DNA from: Endomychus coccineus
Lineage: Eukaryota > Arthropoda > Insecta > Coleoptera > Endomychidae
DNA length: 64,000 nucleotides
Reading direction: 5' to 3'
Assembly (NCBI GenBank): GCA_958510875.1
Contig: OY294067.1
Location: forward strand, 256,371,736 to 256,435,735
How positions within the stretch are numbered: the stretch's first letter is position 1; every line of letters starts with the position of its first letter. A model generated the notes under the pieces. It had not been told where the DNA came from. It did not search any database and saw nothing but the letters and a program-made list of their open reading frames with translations. A program made the translations under genes and the position numbers. Positions 33,110-45,484 of this stretch are shown one piece after another.

Positions 33110-34365
33110 TTTATAAATATACTAACATTTCATACTGTTGTTCAATACATGAATAAAGAATTGCTCCATTTCAACTGGATAGATAGGCTCCTCCCTCAAT
33201 TGTAACTTCCATAACTACGGAAGATTGCAGAAAATCATTATCTTCATATATTAACTAAGTGTAACTAATTAATTAAATGATAAAAACTCATTGCGTAAGA
33301 CGTAATTGGACGCTATAATGCGATTCTACTACTTAATAAAAGAACAGGTGTAGTAATATGACATCATGTTAAACATTAGGCAATAATTATTATCATTGCA
33401 TCTGATTAAAAACGAAACTGGTCACTGTCAGTGTGTCAGTAGGTCGTAGGGCGGGACGGGAGCAGTGAGTCAAACGCCACTCCAAATTAGGTAAACAACT
33501 TATGATTTAATTCGATACATATTTTGACTTGAGGTTACAGCACACCAAGTTACGTTTCACATTCATCAATCATTTCGAACACACGCCAAATTAGAATGTC
33601 ATCAATAATCAGTGAAACAAAAAACGTAAAAAAAAAATTTTAAACGTCGAATAACCACCTAAAATCACAATAATACTTAGTAATTTGAATACGTATTCGA
33701 GGAATGAAAATGTTGGTCCTTCGAACCGGATATGCGGTTTTCTTGAATTTTGACATCTAAAAAAATTAAAACCATTGGTCTTTCTGTTACCTTGACCATT
33801 GATATTATTTCACAATAAAAATTAAAATTTAGAAGATTAGTAGTTATTCTGAAATTCCAACTTAATATAATTAATATTATTACTAATTATTAATATTATT
33901 ATTTGGTATTTTAACGAAACCTCATATCATTTTTGGGCCATTGATCAGTTTTTTGTTAGTTTCAAATACTTGGCTGTTTTATAGCATTTGTTACATCTTG
34001 GTGGGTGGCTCGAATGGCTCATATAATATTTGATTCAATCACGTTTTCATAATTCATCTCATCACAAGAAAACAGTTTTATCATATTCCTATCAGTCACT
34101 TTCCTAGATTCAATTCAATTCCTTCATAAAATAGTCGAAAATTTTAAGAAAGTTAAATCATAGATGCCGCTAAAAGGGCAGAACACAATCCTTCTTATGA
34201 CTTTTCTTTATGATTTAAACTTAATACATATACATGAAAACATGTGTAAGCTTGTCAAATACAGAAATAGAAACTTCAAAAGGAAAAATAACGTAAATAT
34301 ACAACAATAAAAACAAAATCCAACAAAAAAAAAAGAGAACCCGCACTTCACCCATATATATGTAA
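33110..34365. other. AT-rich non-coding stretch
   Basis: No gene recognised. An A-rich tract at 34319-34334 lies just outside the 3' end of the minus-strand LINE that follows and may include its tail. Confidence 0.45.
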
Positions 34366-34371
34366 GTCAAT

Positions 34372-35420
34372 TTATAGCACTACTTTACTCCAATCGTAGT
34401 TGAAGAGTTCGTCCAGGGTATGGGATAAGAGTAACTTTGAAAGTTTTGTTCCAAAACTACCCGTTTTCTCCAACTTTATATTCTGAGGTATTTGATTATA
34501 AATTCTGAGACACATGTAGTTGATGCCTTGCTGTGAGACAGAGGTTCGGTGGTATGGAATTACGTGGTCAGTTGACTTTCTTGTATTGTATTGTTGGAGA
34601 TCTCCATTAGTCTGGTAGGGTTCCGCGTTCTCGTGCAGGTAGATTGCACAGGTTCGAATGTACAATGAGGTAATGGTTAGTATTCCCAGCTGTTTAAAAA
34701 CACTTCTACAACTTGATCTTGAAGGTATTTCAGCAAGTATTCTCATGACCATTTTTTGTTTTAGAAGTACACCCTGAAGGTTATTTTCGTTACCCCATAT
34801 AAGAACGCCATATGTTGCAGTTGACTGAAAATGTGCATAATATGAACACAGTGCTGCAGTTTGTGTAGCGATGTTCACGAGTCTCCTTATCATATAGGTG
34901 GCCGATGCTAGTTTAAGCAACAATTTCTCCACATGGGTATTCCATTTCATGTTATTTTGCAGATGTATTCCCAGGAACTTAACAGATCTAATTTCTTCTG
35001 GCCTGACTGTGAATGTAACCAACTGGGTTTTCGACGTATTCATTTGTAGTTTGTTAGCTTGAAACCACTCATTTGCTTGTGACAGACTCTTGGTCATATC
35101 AATTAGATCTCTGTTAACGAGGCTTGTGAATATGCTAACCCTATCTGCATTTATGTTGTTTGACAAATCGTTCAGGTACAACAAAAACAGAACTGATCCC
35201 AGTATGTATCCTTGGGGAACGACACAGTTTAGTTCCAAGACCCGTGAATTTTCGTCATTATAGTACACCATTTGTTTTCTTTCGTCGAGATATGATTTGA
35301 AGAGTTTTGCTGTTACTCTTCTGACACCGTAGTATCGTAAGTTTCTCCAACAAGATCTGATGGTCCACTCTATCGAAAGCTTTGCTCAGGTCACAACAAG
35401 CAAGCAGGATAGTTAGTTTT
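34372..35420 (-). pseudogene. Non-LTR retrotransposon RT, C-terminal half
   Basis: Open for 299 codons from 35271. Upstream, in a broken frame, is LSKAFDRVDHQILL (RT motif with catalytic D). The ORF shows VPQGYILGSVLFLLYLNDL, then ADRVSIFTSLVNRDL where 'FADDT' should stand, so the catalytic YxDD/FADD motif is lost by a small deletion. Then come NEWFQANKLQMNTSKTQ, VKFLGIHLQNNMKWNTHVEK and the thumb region (AALCSYYAHFQSTATYGVLI). It ends at a stop at 34372. This belongs to the jockey/CR1-type group often annotated 'RNA-directed DNA polymerase from mobile element jockey'. A long open frame with a missing active site suggests modest age. Confidence 0.88.
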
Positions 35421-35431
35421 CTTCTCATCAA

Positions 35432-36720
35432 ATGCCCCTAATATATCCTCCATTATATACTTCTTACTCAAACAACACAACTTTGGATCCACAAGGGAAG
35501 GACCTTCCTAATATTGTTGCCATCGATAGCCATATGCCCGAAATTTTCTTTCGCCAGCGCACAATTAGGCGCATTCTGCTTGATCTCAATACCAAAGAGT
35601 ATGGGGTCAGACCGAATTCTACCTGTCGTTCTCAGGGAATGTGCGCCTGAATTAGCACCAGTTTTCTACAGGTTGTTTACCCTTTCATACAAACTTGGTG
35701 TTTCCTTCCGGCTGGAAGACAGCTAGAGTACAACCAATTCCAAAAAAGAAAAAAGACCCTTCTTAATAATTATAGACTCATGGCTCTATTATATGTGATC
35801 TCTAAAGTGATGGAGAAAGCAATCAACATCGAGCTCATCCTATACCTAGAGAGCTCCAAAATCGTGAATGACCGGCAATATGGCTTACGTCAGCAGAGAT
35901 TAACAGGGGAACTGCTTGCCTACGTAACACATGTACGGCTGAAAACTATTGGAAACATGGAGATTCTCTAGCTGTAGCACTGGATATCTCCAGGCGGCAC
36001 CATAGACTTCTTGGGAAACTTCCGTCATATGGCTTACCGCCTCAACTTTGTCGCATACGATCGAGTTTTCTCTCAGATAAATCACTCCATGTGGTGGTTA
36101 ACGGAGTATCCTCCAATGGCTATTCACGCTGGTGTCCCACAGGGATCTGTCTTTGCTTCTGCTCCATATCAACGATCTGCTGGAAGTGACCACCTGTGCC
36201 GTCCACAGCTTTGCAGGTGATGGTACACTCCATACCGCTTTCTCATCTACAGCCCCTATACCATCCATTGAAGCCAGAGCAGGTTGACGCAATTAATGGA
36301 GATCTGACAAAGATTTTGAAAAGGGGATCTGATAATCTAGTGGAGTTTAGTGCAACCAAAACTCAAGCTTGTGTCTTCTCCAGGAAGACAGATCCCACAA
36401 TTCCTAATATGATGATGTCAAGTACAACTATTCCAATGGAGTCTTCCATAACAATGCTCGGGATCACCACCAACAGCACCCTCTCATGGCACGATCATGT
36501 GAGGTCCATTACGAATACCGCTTCACAAAAACTTGGTTTTCTATTCCGTGCCAAGAGCTACTTTGCATCCCAGCATTTCCTCATAATCTACAAAGCACAG
36601 ATTCGACATATCCTAGAGTACTGTTAACATGTTTGTAGTTCGGCTCCCAAACATACGCTGAAGCTCTTGGATTATATACAGAAGAGAGCTATTCGTATGA
36701 TTGATGAATTATATTATTTG
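35432..36720 (+). pseudogene. Non-LTR retrotransposon RT, I/R1/jockey-like
   Basis: Plus-strand pieces across frames in RT order: FRQRTIRRILLDLNTKE, LRECAPELAPVFYRLFTLSY, RLMALLYVISKVMEKAIN, NDRQYGLRQQRLTGELLAYV, GVPQGSVF, then SFAGDGTLH at ~36205-36230 where FADDGTLH is expected (first Asp replaced by Gly), FSATKTQACVFSRKTDP, LGITTNSTLSWHDHV, and the thumb LKLLDYIQKRAIRMID. At least six frame changes. Starts abruptly next to the opposite-strand LINE and fades after 36720. Same family as the fragment at 17140-17330. Confidence 0.85.
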
Positions 36721-38810
36721 TAGTATAACTTGTCATAACTTCAATAAGTAACTTAGTATCCAAATGTTCTATTTCAGATTTTAATACTGTATTTTATTAG
36801 TTCTCTTTAAGATTTCAATCCTTTTAATAATTTTGTATATACAGTTTGGGAAGATAGCATAATCAGTTGTGGAATAATATTGATTATTTCTGCTGATTTA
36901 GTTATTTGTCTCTCGAACTTGTGGCCAAGGTATTGCTCGTATTGTCTGTACTACAGGTTTTAAAGGATCCTTTTTCCCGTGCCGTGTTGAAGATGGAATT
37001 CCTGGCAGAGCACTTCTTCCAAGCTCATCCAAGTTTAAAGGACGGTAACATTTATCTTAGTTGGAATAACCTAATTGTTTATGTTCTCTAACTAAATTTG
37101 TTTCATCTACAATTTAATTTCTAAAATTTCAACCTTTGAATTGAATTATAATTCTTTTTTTAAATTAATAATTTCAATTTAATTAATAAAATTATTAAAA
37201 ATTCTGGTTGGTTTCACTTTCAATTTTTCCAGTATTGAACTTTGTTAATTTATAAAATAAGTCTGTTATTATTCAAACTAATTTTGTTCCAATTATAATT
37301 TCTGAGATTAAAACCAAATTGTTAAGTTGAAACTTGTCTTCATTCATCCACCTCGTAATGCCGGAAATTCTTGATTGAGTATTCTATCTTAAATTTTTTG
37401 CTAAAGCAGTTGGCTCTCAGGGTAATCCGATCAATCAAGAATCTAAGGACAGGTATTACTACTTCAAAACTTCACAGTTCCTCGGGGTAAGTTGAACTGA
37501 GAACACTGCTCTAACATTCTTCAGTGACCTGGCTTTTTCTTGATGAATATTTATTTGTAATTTTTTCTGCATCCATGAATATTATCTTTGCAATTCAAAA
37601 TCCAGTTGTTTAAGAATTATATTCACAATTTTTATTGAGGACATTAGTAGAATTAAATTTAATGAATTAACTTACGTATGTATTTAATGATTTCAATTGT
37701 TGAGTATTGATTTTTATTATAATAATAAATAACAATATGATCTTGTCATGTATAACTTTACTAAAATAAATTTCATGCTAAGTAAATGATAATAGCTAAT
37801 ACTAATTCAGCAGCTAGAAGAAGAATCAACACAAAGTCGATTACTACAATCAGTGAGTCAGATAGGGATTGTAAATGAAACCTAATTCAAACGTAATACG
37901 AGAATTAGTTCTATTATTTTGACAGAGAAAGTTTACTCAACCAATTAAATCACCCAAATGACCAATTTGAATAATTTTAAATTACTGGACGGTCGGTTCC
38001 TACTTTAACTGAATTTGTGGCTCTACATTCAATTAGAATATCTAAAATTCTTTGTATAATGTTCAGCACTTAACTACTTCGCGTGTTAACACAACCAGTA
38101 CGAGTTGTTAATTAATGAATCATGAACAATTAAACTACCTAATTATGTAACTTTAAAAAGCAATAATGGACATTTATCGTATTGGGATGGATCACCATTA
38201 GTTGGACAATACGTACTCTAGCTTAACACCAATAAAGAATTAAAAATGATATATTTTGGAATAGAAATACATGAGTGAGGAAAATGTTAACTTAACCATT
38301 GGACTATACGTTAACAGTAGGTGTAATTTGCACAAATAAAACAATTCTAAATTGAACTATTTTCATTTTTCCGTTTTATCTTTCATATTCCAGACAGTTT
38401 TGAATAGAATTTGATCATTATCTTATTGTTTGAATTTTTGTGAGAATATTCGAATTCACTCCATTTATTTTCAAAGATTACACTTAACATCATTAGAGTA
38501 TTCACCATGCAGTTTACGAGTTTTTGTAGAACAATTTTTCTCTGGATGAACAACCTGTATGGAATTCAAATAAATTCAACCCTTTTATCCTCTGTCTTAC
38601 GGTTTTGAATCGAATAACTGTACGAGGTGGGTAGTTTCTTAGGAGCAAGCGTTATATACATATTGAGTCAGATCCAGCGGTGTATAGGATTAATGTGAGA
38701 GTATGAGAGAGCCAAACGCATCGTATTACTAATACAATAAACAGAAAAAGAACTTGTGTTGTGCGATAAGGAATGGGGAGTGCAGGTGGAACTGTTAGTT
38801 AGCAAGATAA
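36720..38810. other. Mostly non-coding AT-rich stretch
   Basis: No certain gene. A 61-codon plus ORF at 36906-37091 (KMEFLAEHFFQAHPSLKDGN) faintly resembles the C-terminal end of the LINE at 35432 and may be its displaced tail; weak. Confidence 0.35.
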
Positions 38811-39055
38811 TCAGAGATGGGTTGCTATACCGCAATCTGTTGTTATTTACCAACTGTTGATTCATAAAAGCAACTCCGTGATATATATAATCGCATATTT
38901 TATCTAATATCAAATAGCAACTGCTATTTTGAACTTCTTATTTGAAACAGTTATTTTGAGATTTAAGATAGAAATAGCGGTAATAGCAGTAATAGCACTT
39001 GATATTATGATTATGGTATATTTATTCCGAAATAACAGTTTTGCACATCTCTAGT
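38811..39055. mobile_element. Possible hAT-type MITE
   Basis: Left CAGAGATGGG and right (reverse complement) TAGAGATGTGC share AGAGATG, like hAT termini, and the interior has repeated AATAGCAGTAATAGCA / AATAGCAACTGCTATT motifs. No clear 8-bp duplication. Tentative. Confidence 0.35.
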
Positions 39056-39390
39056 AAAAAAAAACTGTTCGCATCGTTACTTGAGGCCACGGTCGTATAC
39101 ACAGGTCTGGAAACTCGAGGTTGTTTCCTATGTGAGCAGTGAGTCCCGTAGTACCAAAAGTCACGTAGGAATATTTTCTGACAACTGTCAGTTGACTTGT
39201 CAACACAAGGAATACCTGCGTTTTTAGAAACAAATTACGAAATCGTGCTAACGGTTTCCAACAAATATGCCTAATTTGGCTTCGTAGTCTCGAAAATCGC
39301 AAGTTTTAGAAGGAATTAGTAAATTTTTCTACTCCTTCATGTCTTTTAACATACCTCATGGATTCACTATTATGTAAATATAATAATCAA

Positions 39391-39650
39391 GACAGAGTGA
39401 GCGTTAGTAAATGAAATAGTCTCTTGAATCGGATTATATGGCACAAGGTCCTCGTATAGCCGCCAAATGATAAATGCAATCCACTCAAAATTTTTACAGA
39501 AACTAAATATGATGCTCGAAATTTACTGGCTTAAAAATATTTTACCTTAAGCCGTTTTATTGTTGAAATGCTCGAGGCTATTTCGTTTGTTTCGACCACT
39601 GTACTGTGCGTTAACTATCTCGCCGATTGTAGAGAGAAATAGTGTCTATA
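39391..39650. repeat. Dispersed repeat, shares body with 57951-58215
   Basis: GACAGAGTGAGCGTTAG..., GGCACAAG/GGCAAATG, CGTATAGCCGCCAAATG and GTAGAGAGAAATA blocks align in order with 57951-58215. The tRNA-like head seen at 57851 is absent here. Confidence 0.65.
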
Positions 39651-40590
39651 AACTAGGCGATTAGTACACGTACCGGAGCGCCCTCTACAATATACAGATG
39701 ACCGTTGAGAAAACTAGGTTTGCCAGATGTCTTGACTTTGTCAGCTTTGTGTGCCAACTACGCTTTCTTGATGCCGACTGATTCAATTTCATGACTTTTG
39801 CAAACTGATTTCATTTTGATTTTAAGGAAAATTACAAGTTCGCTTAGAAAAATATTGGCAAAAACAAGGGGAAAGGGGATTGCCCATTGCACATCCGCTT
39901 GTTTGTTTAGAGCAGTTTTTGTTAAATGTGAAATAATAGTATTTCAACAGCCACATTTTGATTTCTAATTTAGTTTACTCTGATCATGGCTACTTGGTAC
40001 CCAAAACGTACTCAGTACTTAAAGAATGAGTGCTTCAAGGTCTTAGGAAACGAGTTGTTTATACTATTTTTTTGTAATTTGCCCTTTTTATGCCTTTTTT
40101 AAACAAAAATTTTTAATCTAGTCCATTTAGTGATTTTTATGGTGGTTGGTAACATCTTAATTTTGGAAGTGAAAATTTGATTTAGTGGTTCTGTGATCGC
40201 TTTTTGAGTTGTTGACGCTCCTCACTGTCATTTAAACTGACATAATGATGACAAGATAAGTCCGCATCAAGCTCGCCAACCTAAAAATTTTCGTAAAAAG
40301 TTCCGTGCTTTTTTGGATATTAAGACACGGCGAGTGATGACGTTGCGTTCGTTAATGGGTCAATTAGAAAATCAAAATGGAGGCAAATTACAAAATAGTA
40401 TTTTTACTATTTTTAGTGGATAAGGTTGATTATTTCTTATTTATAATAGTAGAAACCAGTGAATCATAATAAAATATATGCAAATCTAAGTAAAATCTCA
40501 AGGGAAAGTTATTTATAAGATTTTTAATTCTTAAAGTTCTATTAAAAGCTAAATTCTTGGCGCTATTATTACATGTCATCATAATTCTTC
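39650..40590. other. Non-coding stretch
   Basis: No gene or repeat recognised on either strand. Confidence 0.45.
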
Positions 40591-41200
40591 GCCATTTATT
40601 TTGAAATCATCTTTACTAAAACGTTGATCGTTTCTTCCAAAGATGTTTTGAGCATATTTCGAAAAGTCTAGATAGATCATTTACTTCATTTGCGGCCAGA
40701 GCGTGATTTTTAGTTGGATGAGCAGTAAACTTGCATGTCATCGACATACATATGAACATTACTTTTTATTATTATTTGAAGGAAAGAATAGAGCCCTATG
40801 GTATCCCCAAAGTAATAGTTCTACGCTGAGAAATGCAACCTTCCACTCTAATCCTTTGAGTACGTTCGGCCAGATGAGATTCAATTAATAATACTCCTTT
40901 AACACCAACCCCGACTGATTTCAAGATAGCTAGAAGAATAGAATCGATGATTGTTTCAAAATCTTTACCAAAATCAAGCAAGACTAAGATAGTTATGTTA
41001 TCATTGTCATTTGCAGATATAATATCATCAATGATATACATCGGTTATGCAGCTAAAGCTTATTGATAACCAGATTGAGGTTAAGGTGTAATATCAACTA
41101 CTTACATTTAGATTGCTTGGACAATACGCCGTTCACCAATTTTCCAAAGAACTGGAAGAATACTAATAATAGACCTAAGATCATTATAATAGCACATACG
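40590..41200 (-). pseudogene. Non-LTR RT core fragment
   Basis: Minus strand: ITPxPQSGYQ, IIDDIISANDNDNITILVLL with DFGKDFETI (altered from DFSKAFDTI), then VLLIESHLAERTQRIRVEGC and ISQRRTITLGIP, a stop, GSIL, and in a shifted frame HMYVDDMQVYCSS with the catalytic YVDD. This is the palm of a LINE RT (jockey/CR1-type), different in sequence from the two at 34-37 kb. Truncated on both sides. Confidence 0.82.
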
Positions 41201-41239
41201 GAATTTTTCTAAATATAATTAGAATTAGAACCTATTATT

Positions 41240-42121
41240 TATCTTTATTAAGGTTCCATGTCTTTTGTACCGTTTTTTGCGGCATATACCGGTTGTCCTA
41301 CGACTCTAGGCGCTTACTGTACAGTTTTTAAGGTCTACGCAATATTGACTTGTGCCATCAAAAACACGGGAAGAAACTATGTAAATAGGCGCATATATAT
41401 TTGCACAGACAGCCGGTCGGCTCTGGGAGCTCTCAAATTACCCAGCCACATCAAGGCTTGTCAAAGAATGCAGGGATACTCTGGCCTCTGGCTGAACTAG
41501 CCAGGAGAAATAAAGTTCAACTCATCTGGGTCCCTGGACACAGTGAAGTTGTAGGAAACGAAATGGCCGACTACCTGACCAGGCGGGGGTAGTCTAGCCA
41601 ATGGTCGGTTTATCAAATTGCGTGGGGGGTCTCGCCCTTCTGAGCCAACTGAATATAGAGTGGTCTGAACTGTGGCCAGAATCACCACGCATGAGGCAGA
41701 CCAAGCTCTTCATCAAAGAGCCTGTGCCTAGGCTCTCAAAGAAACTCTTTTCTCTGAACAGAAGGGACATCAGAGAGATGACTAGAATCCTAACCTGTAA
41801 CTGTCGTCTTAACAAATACCTAAGCACTATGGACATCACAGATGACCCAATATGTAGGAAATGCAGGCGGAAGAAACTGCCTCTCACATCCTGTTGGAAT
41901 GCCCAGCATTAGCATCCCTCAGGCACCGACACTTCGGAGAATCAAAACTGCTCCCAGAAGAACTTATGGAAACCAGCACTGGCAATTTTCTGGGTTTCTG
42001 GGGGCCACAAACCTGCTAGAATAGAATAGGCTTCTGACCATGGGAGCACAATGAGACCAACTAAATGGCCTAAGTACATTTGGAGGCTAAGCCCCGTCCC
42101 CTCAAGTGATGATGATGATGT
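41240..42121 (+). pseudogene. LINE RNase H and C-terminal zinc-knuckle region with (GAT)n tail
   Basis: Reads RRIYICTDSRSALGALKLPS (RNase H with the central catalytic Asp in TDSRSA), then in another frame VQLIWVPGHSEVVGNEMADY (catalytic His and Asp), then MRQTKLFIKEPVPRLSKKLF, ILTCNCRLNKYLSTMDITDD, PICRKCRRKK and SHILLEC, the CCHC-like C-terminus of I/R1/jockey-type ORF2. A non-coding 3' UTR with CCCCTCAAGT runs to a short GATGATGAT tail at 42108-42121. RT portion absent (5' truncation). Several frame changes. Confidence 0.83.
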
Positions 42122-42124
42122 CAG

Positions 42125-43190
42125 GTATTCTTTTGAAGTCCTCCTCCATACACAATGTTGACTGTCAAAACTGCCAAATTTGATAATTGTCAGTTGAACA
42201 GTTTTCAAAACGTGGTGTGACACCCGGTATTATAATATAGAGAAGAAATAATCAAAAGACGATTAGTTAATTTCATCAAATAAATAAGAAACCTTATTTG
42301 AGGTGATGTCAAATTAAGGATTGAAAATTACAATTAAAATAAGAAGTTCAGTAACGAAAATGTAGAACCAGAATAATAATCTATGGTAAATATTACTAAC
42401 AGAAGGTGGGATAAAATTAATTTGAACGCATAATTCAAACTACTGCACAAATGTTTGCCTCCAAGGTCATAAGATAATTTCTTGGCGGCAAAATTCGAGA
42501 ATTCACATTTGCTTTGAAACAAATGGACATATTAATTACTATGTAAATATTTTCTGAATTGAAAAAGCAAATGTTTTTATTAAACAATAACTTCCACATC
42601 ATTAGATGTTTACAAGTATTTATCGTATTATCTAACAATAAATAAATTGACAATTAAAAAAGTCAATCCATTGAGATAATCAACAATATAAATATATGTA
42701 TATTGGATTATTTTTATTAGTATGTTGGCACACTGACCTACTGGCAATGGCACTACATTATTTTATATATTAACGTGTCAAGGTTCAAAAACGGATACAT
42801 AATGTTTCTTTAAAGGACGTTTATACTTAGCATAATGTTATAAACCATTTGTTTATTATGGAATTTTTTATGAGTTATCTTGCATGAATAGAATTGGAAT
42901 TATGTACTGGCACTTGTGCATTACTCGCTGATATTAATTACTTTAATCAACACCTACACCGGTGTGTGTTCAATTTACAAAAGTTGACCTGAAATGATAA
43001 CATTATCGCCAGATACGTTTCCATTCCAATCTGATATTACAATAATGTTCTACTGAAAACAAGATTCATAAAGGAAGATATAAAAGAAAATCGATGCTGA
43101 TTTGTTCTCGAAACTTAAAATCTGATTATTATTAATTCTATTGATTTGTACATTATTATGGAATATTTGATTAACAAATAAAAAAAAATC
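42125..43190. other. AT-rich non-coding stretch
   Basis: No gene recognised on either strand. Confidence 0.45.
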
Positions 43191-43197
43191 CAATATA

Positions 43198-44197
43198 CAG
43201 GATATTTATTAAGTACTTGTACAATGCATTAATTGCTGAAAATCACCACCGCCTACTGCAACGCATGCATCAATTCGCCTTAACATCGATTGACGAACTC
43301 TTTCGAATATACCTTAAGTCTAATTAATGATGGCACACGATTCAAATATCTTGTTCCTCAGATCCTGTCCATTTTGAACTGCAGTTTAGTTTGGTTGCGT
43401 GCCGATTTCTGGATGAGAATTATCCTAATAGTTGGATAGGAAGAGCGGGACCGCAAGCCTGGCCTCCCAGATTACCTGATTTAAATCTCTTGCTTTACAA
43501 AATTCCTGTCCAAAATGAACAAGTTCTAAGAAACAAGATGAATCGTGTGCTATCATTAATTAGACATAAGGTATATTCGAAAGAGTTCGTCAATCGATGT
43601 TAAGGCGAATTGATGCATGCTTTGCAGTAGGCGATGGTGATTTTCAGCAATTATTGTAAATATTATTAGCTTATTTGTAGAAAGTCTTGTAAATGATCTA
43701 AGCTAGTCACATCACAATACAATCAATAAAATCACATTTTATCACAAATTCAACTCACAAAAATCCAACGCAGGTTTAATAATTTCAAACCCGTTATTTT
43801 CCTAAACGGCTGCTTTCAGCGACAAATACTAGTAGTACCTTTTGTATGTAAAATTAAATGTAGAATAAGTATGTTCAGTCAAAAATTACATACAGTGTGA
43901 CACAAACAAGTTATGGTTATTTCAGGTACAACATTGTATGTGGCGTCCTCCAACATTACACAGAAACCAAGAAAATATTTGAGTTTCTCATCATTGATAC
44001 TCCCAATATCCCGAATTTGGTCAAATTGCCATGTTATTGAATAAACATAGAATCAAAAAATTAGATACATATTTTTGGACGGCCCTGTATCTCAAGAACC
44101 AAGCCGTTGGGGACCTATGTTCATACGAACTTTTTATCTTAAAATTAGTCAAAGATTCCTCCTTTAAAGTTTATATAAGTACTTTATAAACTACCTG
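43198..44197. mobile_element. Rearranged mariner-type element (fold-back)
   Basis: TA-flanked ends: CAGGATATTTATTAAGTACT on the left (TA at 43196) and, reversed, CAGGTAGTTTATAAAGTACT on the right (TA at 44198). Inside are two opposite-facing C-terminal transposase pieces. Minus 43390-43222 reads QNGQDLRNKIF and RRIDACVAVGGGDFQQL. Plus 43391-43660 reads FLDENYPNSWIGRAGPQAWP, SPDLN-like RLPDLNLL, then VLSLIRHKVYSKEF. So the left arm appears to be an inverted copy of the right-hand coding end. No intact catalytic region. DUF4817-type transposases have the WIGRxGPxAWPPRSPDL block. Confidence 0.65.
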
Positions 44198-44199
44198 TA

Positions 44200-45400
44200 T
44201 AATATTCTTGGCCTTATGCATAAATCATGTTTTTGTTACATCTCCCATCTTTCACTGCATTGAAAATCTAGGTGTGTACTTTTCAACTCAAATAACAAGA
44301 AGCGAAAACAAAATTGCCTATTTTGTAGAATTGCACTAAAAAAAATGCGAGTTACAATGGGCAAATAAAGTGTGAAAAATGGACCAATCAGTGTTTTCGA
44401 CTCGTATATACACTTTTTATACCATATATTATATATATACACCGAATATACCTACTCGACTGTGTGCATAATACAATAATAATTTTTTGAGTAAATGAAT
44501 TGAACTTTTTGCTTACCATGCTCCAAACTATTCAACATTGAATTTGTTTTGTTATAGATAATATTGATCGCACCAATGCCCAGAGTGAATTATATAAAAG
44601 AAGAGGAATGTTGTGAGGAGCAAAAAAGCATAACAAAACATTAACATTCCATTTCTCTTAGAAACAACATATACGACAATTAAATATTAGATGAGTAATA
44701 AATGATTAACTCTTTCGAAACAACCACAAAGTGGGCCCTATCTCGAACCCATAAAAAATGGTCATATCTTCAGACACCATGGGCTTAGACGAATTTTACT
44801 ATCGTGTTCAGCGCACCACAAATTTATAAATGTCAATCATAAAATAGAAGTAGTGAAAAATAGTAATTATCAAAAGTCGTAGGATGACTGTATATATTCT
44901 GGTAACTAGGATCGATTTCGAGGTTCCAATAGAACGTTATTAAAATGTTCCCTGTATATTGTAAGCTACATTATTCATTATATCGATTGACAATTAAATC
45001 TAATAACCACCTGTTTACTGTATATAACGATTATGACTTAATTTAGTAAATCAAACTATAGAAACAAATTTTTTAGTAAATAGGCCAACCGATAAACTAC
45101 AAGTTATTTACACATTGTTGACAGACGACCTTGGCATCATTGTATCTAGATTCACTCTCGTTGACATACTAACCTACTAGCATACACACACTCTCGCTTT
45201 TATTAAATACTTGTTGTTAAAAAACAATTCATTTTATACGACAACATTACCATATTAGAAACACTGTTATTATACTATTCACTCACCTCATACCTAATCA
45301 AGACTCAGTTTAACGTTTGTTTGCTATTTTCTTGCCGTACTTTGACACATTTAGGACATAATGTAAATGCAAATCTTTTTCATTTTATCTGCCAATCTTA
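44200..45400. other. AT-rich non-coding stretch
   Basis: No gene recognised. Confidence 0.45.
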
Positions 45401-45402
45401 TA

Positions 45403-45480
45403 AATCTTGTTGATTATGAATAAGCAAAGGATATTTTTAGATCTAAAAATATCCTTTGCTAATTCAAAATCAACAAGATT
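45403..45480. repeat. 78-bp near-perfect palindrome
   Basis: Arms 45403-45441 and 45442-45480 match at 37 of 39 positions. The centre is TTTTTAGATCTAAAAA with no spacer; outer ends are AATCTTGTTGATT and AATCAACAAGATT. It would form a long hairpin or cruciform. Could be a tiny fold-back MITE. Confidence 0.95.
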
Positions 45481-45484
45481 AGTT

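Noticed and set aside
41594..41912. Overlapping antisense ORFs opposite the LINE RNase H region, and similar shadows at 51311-51842 and 29711-30217
   Set aside because: Mirror-frame shadows of recognisable LINE or hAT coding sequence.
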